NCBI GenBank assembly: GCA_030636125.1
Contig: DAOVXM010000153.1
Span: 1 to 6,583 of the forward strand
Direction: 5' to 3'
DNA length: 6,583 bases
Source: Chloroflexota bacterium
GTDB lineage: Bacteria; Chloroflexota; Anaerolineae; Anaerolineales; UBA4823
Position 1 is the first letter of the stretch; each line of letters begins with the position of its first letter. Of this stretch, positions 1-6,583 are shown piece by piece. Position numbers and translations under genes: made by a program. The notes under the pieces were generated by a model that saw nothing but the letters and a program-made list of their open reading frames with translations, searched no databases and was not told the origin of the DNA.

Positions 1-861
1 GAACCACAATGAACCACTGGGCTGGACGATATACATGTCATCCAATTCGACCGTTGCTCGAGCCTCATCCGTGTTGATTAGCACTTCGTGGAGCTTTTCG
101 CCAGGACGGATACCGATTACTTCTATCTCGGCTTGGGGAGCGATCACTTTTGCCAGATCGATTATCTTGGTAGACGGGATTTTGGGAACAAAGACTTCAC
201 CACCATACATTTGTTCGGTACATTTGATGACAAAGCGCACACCTTGTTCAAGGGTGATCCAAAATCGGGTCATGCGATTATCGGTAATAGTTAATTTGCC
301 GTTCTTGCGCTGGTGGATGAAGATGGGAATTACACTTCCGCGGCTGCCAACAACATTTCCGTAGCGGACACAGCTGAAACGAGTAGAAGTGCCTGCAGCA
401 TAAGCGTTGCTCTGAACGAAGAGCTTCTCGGCTGCTAGTTTTGTAGCGCCGTACAGGTTTACCGGGTTTACAGCTTTATCGCTGCTGAGCGCCATGACTC
501 TACCTACACCAGCATCCAGTCCGGCTTCGATCACATTACTGCTGCCGAGGATGTTAGTCTTGATTGCCTCCATCGGATTGTACTCACATGCTGGCACTTG
601 TTTAAGGGCGGCTGCATGGATCACGACGTCAACGCCATTCATAGCACGCCGTAGACGACGGTAGTCCCGCACGTCGCCGATAAAGTAGCGCAATGTTGGA
701 TGGTCAAAGCCATCCGCACGCATTTCGTGCTGCTTGAGTTCGTCGCGGCTGTATACGATCAGTTTGGCGGGTTTGTATTCATCCAGCATGATCTCTATGA
801 ACTTTTTCCCGAACGAACCGGTACCGCCAGTGACTAAGACGGATTGATCTTTCCATTCCAT
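1..861 (-). CDS. pseB: UDP-N-acetylglucosamine 4,6-dehydratase (inverting), PseB type; 3' end cut by window edge
   Basis: Cytoplasmic NAD(P)-dependent extended SDR enzyme. The family converts UDP-GlcNAc to UDP-2-acetamido-2,6-dideoxy-beta-L-arabino-hex-4-ulose, the first step of pseudaminic acid synthesis. The visible 287 residues stay open to the left edge; family members run to about 330, so roughly 40-50 C-terminal residues are missing. Seen: Rossmann loop TGGTGSFG at 11-18, GDVRD at 62-66, AALKQVP at 84-90, LSSDKAVNP at 125-133 with D128/K129, and YGATK at 137-141. The last two supply the Asp-Lys and Tyr-x3-Lys catalytic groups. MTRFWIT and IRPGEKLHE follow near residues 210 and 255. A Tyr in YGATK, where FnlA/CapE enzymes have Met, favours PseB over the L-fucosamine branch. 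The ATG directly abuts the methyltransferase stop (TAAATG). A GGAGG lies 14 nt upstream (876-880), rather far, so coupling probably helps. PseC and later Pse genes are not visible, so the final sugar is not proven. Confidence 0.93.
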   Translation of the reverse strand, partial: MEWKDQSVLVTGGTGSFGKKFIEIMLDEYKPAKLIVYSRDELKQHEMRADGFDHPTLRYFIGDVRDYRRLRRAMNGVDVVIHAAALKQVPACEYNPMEAIKTNILGSSNVIEAGLDAGVGRVMALSSDKAVNPVNLYGATKLAAEKLFVQSNAYAAGTSTRFSCVRYGNVVGSRGSVIPIFIHQRKNGKLTITDNRMTRFWITLEQGVRFVIKCTEQMYGGEVFVPKIPSTKIIDLAKVIAPQAEIEVIGIRPGEKLHEVLINTDEARATVELDDMYIVQPSGSLWF

Positions 862-1773
862 TTAATTTACTGGTGCCTCCATTTTTTTACTGACAAAAAT
901 TATCGGATATTGCCCATTCTCACCAAAGAAGTGGGGAAAGCGGTCTTCCAGCCAGAACAAAAGCCGTAGCCAATAGCGACCTCCAAAACTGGGATGTATC
1001 AAGGCGCGCGTGAAGCGTACGCTGACACTGCGCCACACGTAAATTTTGACTGGCATATTTGCCCCTACTTCGTCTCTTATCCATGCTACATCGTGACGAG
1101 CAGTGAACGTGCCTTTAGGTGGTTTCTTCCCTTGTTCCTTCTTAGTGTTTGGCTTATCGGATGCGGTTCTATAAGTGGGTTCAGTGATAATCGCGGGGGT
1201 TCCTATCAAGCGTTTGACCATCCCTCTCAGCCTGTTTGTGGAACGAATGAGCGGATCGCACAGTTCCATGATTCTCGATTCTGACCAGCTGTTGACCACC
1301 GCGGCAGTACAATCTTGTGCTAGCACCCGGTGCAATTCCTTGTAAGCGCGCAAATGCTCCTTTTTAGGTAAGTGGTGGATTGTGTGTAAGGAGACCTCGC
1401 CTTCAAAAATCCCTTCTTTGAAAGGCAAGTTGGCGATGTCAGACACGACATATAAGCCATGGTTGCCTATGCGTTTGCGGGCTTCTATAAGGGCTGTGAT
1501 GGATATATCAGCGCAGACACGATACCGGTAGCCGCGACTGTATAAAAGATAATCGGGATATTGGATTGGACCGGACCCAGCATCGAGAAAATACCGTCCG
1601 TCCGGTTTTAGGTACCTGGAAACGCGCAAGTGACAACGATGAAGGTATTCTTGCGAAACCGGGCGCAGATCCTCATAACGGGCATTTTGGTACAAATCCT
1701 CATCAACCAATTGCCAGCCAATCTGATTGTAGAAATGACGCACTTCTTGTTTTACTTCGTTCATAACAATCAT
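862..1773 (-). CDS. Class I SAM-dependent methyltransferase of the polysaccharide cluster
   Basis: A 303-residue Methyltransf_11-like protein, predicted cytoplasmic, that should transfer a methyl group from S-adenosylmethionine. Seen: motif I LDAGSGP at 63-69 (SAM-binding glycine loop), acidic D89 in CADIS ending the second strand (ribose contact), SDIANLPF at 111-118, and SLHTIHHLP at 128-136 (post-motif IV, as in Methyltransf_11/UbiE relatives). A hydrophilic Lys-rich stretch at about 204-222 separates the catalytic domain from a C-terminal part rich in Arg, Trp and Phe (about 228-295, with LEDRFPHFFGENGQYP). That part could contact the glycan or membrane, but this is inference. The ATG overlaps the upstream gene's stop by 4 bp (ATGA), typical of coupling. 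A second in-frame ATG at 1764 is possible; neither has a strong Shine-Dalgarno. The substrate is unknown. Position after the exporter and a capsule-type gene suggests O-methylation of a sugar or chain end. Confidence 0.88.
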   Translation of the reverse strand: MIVMNEVKQEVRHFYNQIGWQLVDEDLYQNARYEDLRPVSQEYLHRCHLRVSRYLKPDGRYFLDAGSGPIQYPDYLLYSRGYRYRVCADISITALIEARKRIGNHGLYVVSDIANLPFKEGIFEGEVSLHTIHHLPKKEHLRAYKELHRVLAQDCTAAVVNSWSESRIMELCDPLIRSTNRLRGMVKRLIGTPAIITEPTYRTASDKPNTKKEQGKKPPKGTFTARHDVAWIRDEVGANMPVKIYVWRSVSVRFTRALIHPSFGGRYWLRLLFWLEDRFPHFFGENGQYPIIFVSKKMEAPVN

Positions 1774-3491
1774 TCCGGAGTGTGCCGCAGGAAAGCGGTC
1801 TGGTTCAATGCATCATTCAAATTAGTAGATGGTGGCGTCTTCCAATCGCGCGGTTCTCCAACCAGGTATCTAAAGATGTTGCCGAATTCGGATTGACCTT
1901 CGTTAGACAAAACTCTTTCAATTGACCAGGTCTCCAGTTCATCCCAAAAGTAGAGCAAATGCCACGGAAAAGAAAAAGGATACTCGAAGAAAAAGCAGTA
2001 AGCATAGTGCCAGGCGCGTTCCATTTGCTCGTGGTTGAGTCGATGTTCATTTGGGGAGACTACGATTTGTTCTAGAAGTCCATCATATTCTTCCCAAGAA
2101 CTTGGGTCCAAGGTAAATCCCTTTTTCCTGTAATGTGTTTGCCCGGCAACGATCACCGGAAGCCCACTCATTGCCATTTCCATTCCCACTGTGGTGGTAT
2201 AAACCAGGCCCAAATCAGCGATTTCAACCAAATCATAGGTGTTGACGGGTTCGTTGGCTTCTAAGAGATGAATATGGTCGGGGAGTTTGAGAAGCGTTTG
2301 CCGTACCAGCTCCGCGACTGAAGGTCCTTGAGTGTAGCGTTCACCGGGGTGAACGCGGATTAGGAATTGAACATCATGACGATTCGCGAAGGTTTGGATG
2401 GTGTGTTCTAGCCACTCGGTCATGTTCTTGCTGAAAACCTGCCGACCTAAGGTCAGGCTGTCGCCGATCACATTGGCAGCCAGGAGAACAATGGGGCGTC
2501 TATCCAACCCTAGTATTTTGCGAGTCTGTTCACCACCCTGTGAAGGTTGATCCTGCCAAAGACGGGAAAAATTCTTCCACAGGCTGGCGCTCTGGCGGGA
2601 CGCGTAAAGCAGCCTCATTTTTTCGTATTGCATCTCAGTAAAGGGCTTATCTTTGCATACAGTCCACAATTCACCAGTTTCCTGGCGCATTACTTCCCCA
2701 TTTTGTGTGCACCAGATGCGCCCACGCTGTTCGCCGAATTCATAAGTTGCAGTCGGGATACCAAGGTACCGTGCGACCTGGTAAACAGCTCCCATCTCTA
2801 AAATGCTGCCGTTGGGAGTGATAATGAGGTCGGGACGCTGGTCCATATCCAGAGCCTTAAGCCAAGTGTAGACAGTGTCTGCAGCGTGCTTGTTGCGCTC
2901 AAGTCGAAGGCGATAGAGTTGGGCGGATTGAGACTCGCTGTTATCCTTTTCGATGTCTTCAATTTGCAGGGTGTACTGTGTATCGCGTAAGGATACTTCT
3001 TGAATAGATACCTCTAAGCCATCTGGCAGTGTAAACGATTTTCTATTTACAGTATCTGGCCACTTTATATCTAACAAGGAAATGGGCTTCAACAGGGGTG
3101 AAGCTCTATTTAGGACTTTGCGGGCGTAGGCGTTTTGGCGCCGTAAATCGAAGCGGTTGAGTTGTTTCTGCCAGTTTGCATAGGGCAAGTAAGTAAACGT
3201 AACATTGTGTCCCATGCCGGCCAACGCAATTCCTAGAAGGAGAGAGTGTTCAATCCAGTATCGCAGCGTGCTGAAAATCAGTACACTGCGTTGGCGCGGA
3301 TTGTTAGATTGTTCTGCAAACTGCGTTCGGCAGGATCCGGCTTGAGAGAGCCATTCGGGAAGCGCTTCTTCTATACGTTGCAAGGAGAAGCTCTTGCTGA
3401 GCGGTCTTCCTCCTTGGCGTAATAGCCAGTATGCCTCTGCAGTGAGTGGTATATCACCAAGTAGGCGTTTAACTTCCGACTTGTTAATCAT
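1770..3491 (-). CDS. Capsule-polysaccharide-synthesis-like protein, putative GT-B glycosyltransferase
   Basis: A 573-residue protein without signal peptide or clear membrane helix. The C-terminal half resembles capsule synthesis proteins of the KpsC/KpsS (PF05159) and related GT-B type. Seen: a first Rossmann-like segment at about 70-107 (VLIFSTLRYWIE, then AGMGHNVTFTYLPY), PNGSILEMGAVY at 226-237 followed by ATYEFGEQRG at 248-257, RVHPGE at 379-384, and a signature block at 428-463. The block contains YTTTVGMEMAMSG, PVIVAG and HYRKKGFTLDP. The His-Pro pair and the Glu of VGMEMAM match the kinds of residues that bind donor in KpsC/KpsS-type enzymes; the donor is not inferable. An aromatic stretch, YAYCFFFEYPFSFPW, lies near 497-511. 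I prefer the ATG at 3491: GGGGAG sits 7 nt upstream, and overlap with the ATPase gene is only 8 bp (ATGATTAA). An in-frame ATG at 3518 would add nine residues, but its nearest AGGAG is 15 nt away. A non-transferase role in the same fold remains possible. Confidence 0.75.
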   Translation of the reverse strand: MINKSEVKRLLGDIPLTAEAYWLLRQGGRPLSKSFSLQRIEEALPEWLSQAGSCRTQFAEQSNNPRQRSVLIFSTLRYWIEHSLLLGIALAGMGHNVTFTYLPYANWQKQLNRFDLRRQNAYARKVLNRASPLLKPISLLDIKWPDTVNRKSFTLPDGLEVSIQEVSLRDTQYTLQIEDIEKDNSESQSAQLYRLRLERNKHAADTVYTWLKALDMDQRPDLIITPNGSILEMGAVYQVARYLGIPTATYEFGEQRGRIWCTQNGEVMRQETGELWTVCKDKPFTEMQYEKMRLLYASRQSASLWKNFSRLWQDQPSQGGEQTRKILGLDRRPIVLLAANVIGDSLTLGRQVFSKNMTEWLEHTIQTFANRHDVQFLIRVHPGERYTQGPSVAELVRQTLLKLPDHIHLLEANEPVNTYDLVEIADLGLVYTTTVGMEMAMSGLPVIVAGQTHYRKKGFTLDPSSWEEYDGLLEQIVVSPNEHRLNHEQMERAWHYAYCFFFEYPFSFPWHLLYFWDELETWSIERVLSNEGQSEFGNIFRYLVGEPRDWKTPPSTNLNDALNQTAFLRHTPE

Positions 3492-4881
3492 GGTCGTACT
3501 CCCCGGAGGGCTGCCCATCTAAGATCGGTGACACTCCTGGTATAAGTACGCGTACTTTTGAATGATCTTGTTCAATTTGCCATTCCAGGCGAGGGCGGAT
3601 CAGTCCGAGACGCGCTTCCGACCACTGCGTCCCGGGGGCGCCAGATGCATCTACAGTAAAGGTCAGAGCTTGTTCATCTTGAAAATAACGCATAATGCGG
3701 AACGCGCTAGCATTCACTCCCAGAATGTAACGCCCCTCGTTCAGAAGATCGGCTGGAATTACACAGCGGCTGACATATTCGCCTATCTGGCGTACTCGAA
3801 AGCGGTCATATAGATCGGAATCATCGGTGTCAAATGAAGTAAAGACATGCTCACCCTTGGCAGATGTCAGGTAAATCCCTACACGCAGCCCGGTTATTGG
3901 TGCATCGAGACTATAGTGCATTTCGATAGTAATAGGCTCGGTTGAGCGCACGGTATTCGCCACCCGGCCAAATTTGTCAACGATGCGTAAAGAGGATGGA
4001 TGGAATGGAGCGGTCGCAACCGATGTTTCATCTTTTGCCCAAACCCGCTCAACGACTTGGGAGAAACCCGATGACAAATAGTAATCCACTGCCTTCAATG
4101 ATGGAGCACGCAGTTCCATTTTCCCTTCATCTAAGACGATGGTCTCTTCTGTCAGACGCAGGATCGCGGACATATTATGGCTGACAAACAGAACTGTTCG
4201 TCCTTCTTCGGCAACATTACTCATTTTGCCCAAGCACTTGCGTTGAAATTCGGCATCTCCTACGGCTAGAACTTCATCTACGACCAATATCTCTGGTTCC
4301 AAATGAGCGGCAACAGCAAACGCCAAACGCAGATACATTCCGCTGGAATATCGTTTTACGGGTGTGTCGATAAATTTTTCAACCTCGGCGAATGCAACGA
4401 TTTCGTCGAATTTGCTTTCAATTTCTAAACGCTTCATACCCAGGATGGCGCCGTTTAAGTAAATATTTTCTCTTCCCGTCAACTCGGGGTGAAAACCGGT
4501 GCCCACTTCAAGTAAAGAACCTACCCTGCCATGAATCTCAGCGAATCCTTCCGTTGGTTCTGTAACGCGGGAGAGGATTTTTAGGAGCGTGCTTTTGCCG
4601 GCTCCATTACGTCCAATCACGCCAAGCACTTTCCCTTTACGCAGGTCAAATGATATATCGCGCAGTGCCCAGATCACTCCGTGTTGATGGTCCTTTCTGG
4701 TGGTTTTCTGGTCACCACTATTCCTTTTTGATGCATGAAATCGTGAAGAGAGGCGTTTAAATGGAGCACTGACGGTATCTGCTATGGTATCGCGCAACGT
4801 GTGGTAATGGATGTTGCTCGGTCCTATACCGATCTTATATTGTTTACCTAAATTTTCGACACGTATAGCAATATCACTCAT
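3484..4881 (-). CDS. wzt: Polysaccharide ABC exporter ATP-binding subunit with C-terminal glycan-binding domain (Wzt type)
   Basis: A 465-residue ATPase that pairs with the upstream permease to export lipid-linked polysaccharide from the cytoplasm. The nucleotide-binding domain spans about 5-265. It has Walker A GRNGAGKS at 90-97, GRENIYLNG at 136-144, signature YSSGM at 178-182, Walker B ILVVDE at 198-203 followed by VLAVGD, and H-loop H235 in FVSHN. The stretch at about 30-67 before Walker A, with YHTLRDTIAD, is usual for Wzt/TagH/RfbE proteins. Residues about 290-435 form a beta-rich domain ending in GLIRPRLEW, as in Wzt_C domains. In E. coli O8/O9a, such domains bind the modified non-reducing end of the O-antigen. 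The open frame extends up to 5067, but that part overlaps the permease gene. The ATG at 4881 begins MSDIAIRVENLGKQY, the expected family N-terminus, and shares one base with the permease stop (TAATG). Its own Shine-Dalgarno is weak, which suits coupling. Confidence 0.95.
   Translation of the reverse strand: MSDIAIRVENLGKQYKIGIGPSNIHYHTLRDTIADTVSAPFKRLSSRFHASKRNSGDQKTTRKDHQHGVIWALRDISFDLRKGKVLGVIGRNGAGKSTLLKILSRVTEPTEGFAEIHGRVGSLLEVGTGFHPELTGRENIYLNGAILGMKRLEIESKFDEIVAFAEVEKFIDTPVKRYSSGMYLRLAFAVAAHLEPEILVVDEVLAVGDAEFQRKCLGKMSNVAEEGRTVLFVSHNMSAILRLTEETIVLDEGKMELRAPSLKAVDYYLSSGFSQVVERVWAKDETSVATAPFHPSSLRIVDKFGRVANTVRSTEPITIEMHYSLDAPITGLRVGIYLTSAKGEHVFTSFDTDDSDLYDRFRVRQIGEYVSRCVIPADLLNEGRYILGVNASAFRIMRYFQDEQALTFTVDASGAPGTQWSEARLGLIRPRLEWQIEQDHSKVRVLIPGVSPILDGQPSGEYDHD
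3499..3504 (-). promoter_or_regulatory. Ribosome binding site that sets the start of the capsule-like gene
   Basis: GGGGAG on the minus strand lies 7 nt before the ATG at 3491 and inside the last codons of the ATPase gene. It is the best-spaced Shine-Dalgarno in the window. It favours the 573-residue form over a start at 3518. Confidence 0.7.
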
Positions 4882-5756
4882 TACACTATGTCCGCAAATG
4901 TGCGCTCCATGCGGCGGAAGTAATACATTCCACTGATAAGCGTAAGGATCGAGACTGTAAAGGAAACAGCCAACATCAGACCAGGGGCAGTTTCGACTCC
5001 TAGCAATGCCCAGCGAAATCCTTCCACCACACCTGTCATGGGGTTGAGGGCATACAGCCACCTCCATTGTTCGGGCACTATGCTGGAAGGATAGGCAATT
5101 GGAGTGATGAAAAGCCAGAACTGGGTCAGAAATGGGATTATATAGTTAATATCCCGGTATTTAACATTAAGAGCTGACAGCCACAAACCAACACCGAGAG
5201 CGGTAATCAAAGCTAATAGGATGAATAACGGAAGTGTTATGATCGCGGCAGTCGGAGTGATTTGTGCGGAAGGAATGGGTATGTGGTTGTAATAGATGAT
5301 CATTCCTATCAGCACAACAAATCCGATTGCGAAATCGACTAGACCACTCAAGACGGATGCGATGGGGATGACCAAGCGCGGAAAGTAGACTTTTGTTATC
5401 ATGCTGCGATTAGCGACCATAGACCTTCCGGCATCTGACAGCGCTTTTGTGAATAGACCCCAGGGCAGCAGTCCTGTGTAGGAAAAGATAGGGTATGGTA
5501 CACCGTCCGAAGGCACCCCGGCCAGCCTTCCGAAGAATATCGTGAAGACGACCATGGTGAAGAAGGGTTGGATAATCGCCCAGGCAGCACCCAGTGCAGT
5601 CTGCTTGTAGCGAACTTTAATATCGCGCCAGATCAGGAAGTAAATCAATTCCCTGTATCGCCAAACCTCAAGTAGGTTTAGCGCTGTCCAACCGCGAGAT
5701 GGTTGTAGACGAATTACTTCTTCCTGCTGTGTAGTGGAAATCTCGGTTTGAGCCAT
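4881..5756 (-). CDS. wzm: Polysaccharide ABC exporter permease subunit (Wzm/ABC-2 type)
   Basis: A 291-residue integral membrane protein, the channel half of a Wzm-Wzt exporter; two copies would assemble with two ATPase subunits. Seen: a cytoplasmic N-terminus with an amphipathic segment (about 27-45), the conserved DIKVRYKQTALGAAWAIIQP block at 45-64, and about six hydrophobic segments near 56-76, 88-104, 128-155, 170-195, 205-222 and 258-280. NVKYRDI at 197-203 and NPMTGVVEGFRWALLG at 238-253 are further conserved motifs of Wzm/TagG/RfbA permeases. The length is a little above the usual 260-280 because of a roughly 25-residue polar N-terminus. Its start lies 61 bp after the fucose synthase stop, with only a weak GGA-like ribosome site. 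The ATPase gene follows in a TAATG overlap, as expected for a stoichiometric pair. TagG-like teichoic acid export is the main alternative, but the extended Wzt partner favours O-antigen-like glycan export. Confidence 0.95.
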   Translation of the reverse strand: MAQTEISTTQQEEVIRLQPSRGWTALNLLEVWRYRELIYFLIWRDIKVRYKQTALGAAWAIIQPFFTMVVFTIFFGRLAGVPSDGVPYPIFSYTGLLPWGLFTKALSDAGRSMVANRSMITKVYFPRLVIPIASVLSGLVDFAIGFVVLIGMIIYYNHIPIPSAQITPTAAIITLPLFILLALITALGVGLWLSALNVKYRDINYIIPFLTQFWLFITPIAYPSSIVPEQWRWLYALNPMTGVVEGFRWALLGVETAPGLMLAVSFTVSILTLISGMYYFRRMERTFADIV

Positions 5757-5775
5757 TTTCCGAATTTGAGGATAT

Positions 5776-6583
<808 letters not shown>

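Noticed and set aside
35..364. Plus-strand open frame of 109 codons near the left edge
   Set aside because: It is antisense to pseB, whose motifs are clear through the same stretch, and its translation resembles no protein I know.
1..861. FnlA/CapE-type (L-fucosamine pathway) identity for the dehydratase
   Set aside because: Those enzymes have Met in place of the catalytic Tyr (MGxSK). This protein has YGATK and PseB-type C-terminal motifs.
1566..1896. Overlapping plus-strand open frames opposite the methyltransferase start and the end of the capsule-like gene
   Set aside because: They are antisense shadows of well-supported genes with no recognisable motif.
4882..5067. A 62-residue N-terminal extension of the ATPase reading frame up to an ATG at 5067
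   Set aside because: It lies inside the permease gene in another frame, its residues resemble no Wzt N-terminus, and the ATG at 4881 gives the expected start with a TAATG junction.
4881..5756. TagG-type teichoic acid exporter permease
   Set aside because: The partner ATPase carries a Wzt-type glycan-binding domain, and there are no teichoic acid genes nearby, so a Wzm role fits better, although sequence alone does not fully exclude it.

Overview
This window is the interior of a surface-polysaccharide gene cluster. All six genes lie on the minus strand, so transcription runs from high to low coordinates. The order in that direction is: GDP-L-fucose synthase (partial, cut by the right edge), Wzm-type ABC-2 permease, Wzt-type ATPase with a C-terminal glycan-binding domain, a capsule-synthesis-like (KpsC/KpsS-related) putative glycosyltransferase, a SAM-dependent methyltransferase, and a PseB-type UDP-GlcNAc 4,6-dehydratase (partial, cut by the left edge). 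Coding density is almost complete. The only gap is 61 bp, between the fucose synthase and the permease. The other junctions are TAATG, an 8-bp overlap, ATGA, and an abutting TAAATG, so translational coupling within one operon is likely.

The genes fit one pathway. Fcl supplies GDP-L-fucose. PseB starts the conversion of UDP-GlcNAc towards a 2-acetamido-2,6-dideoxy sugar, normally on the way to pseudaminic acid. The capsule-type protein and the methyltransferase probably build or modify the glycan. Wzm/Wzt exports the finished, lipid-linked chain across the cytoplasmic membrane. A Wzt with a C-terminal carbohydrate-binding domain, in the same operon as a methyltransferase, recalls O-antigen systems in which a modified chain end signals export. 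That link is inferred here, not shown.

The organism is a bacterium with roughly balanced base composition. The style of several proteins (the GTICAYP version of Fcl, the Wzm/Wzt pair, the methyltransferase ending) reminds me of Chloroflexota (Anaerolineae) or another environmental bacterium. This is an impression from memory of family members and should be held loosely.

I see no mobile element, CRISPR array, tRNA, rRNA, convincing promoter or intrinsic terminator. I see no convincing plus-strand gene. I did not find a clearly new biological system. The points most worth checking are the methyltransferase/Wzt chain-end hypothesis and the role of the 573-residue capsule-like protein.
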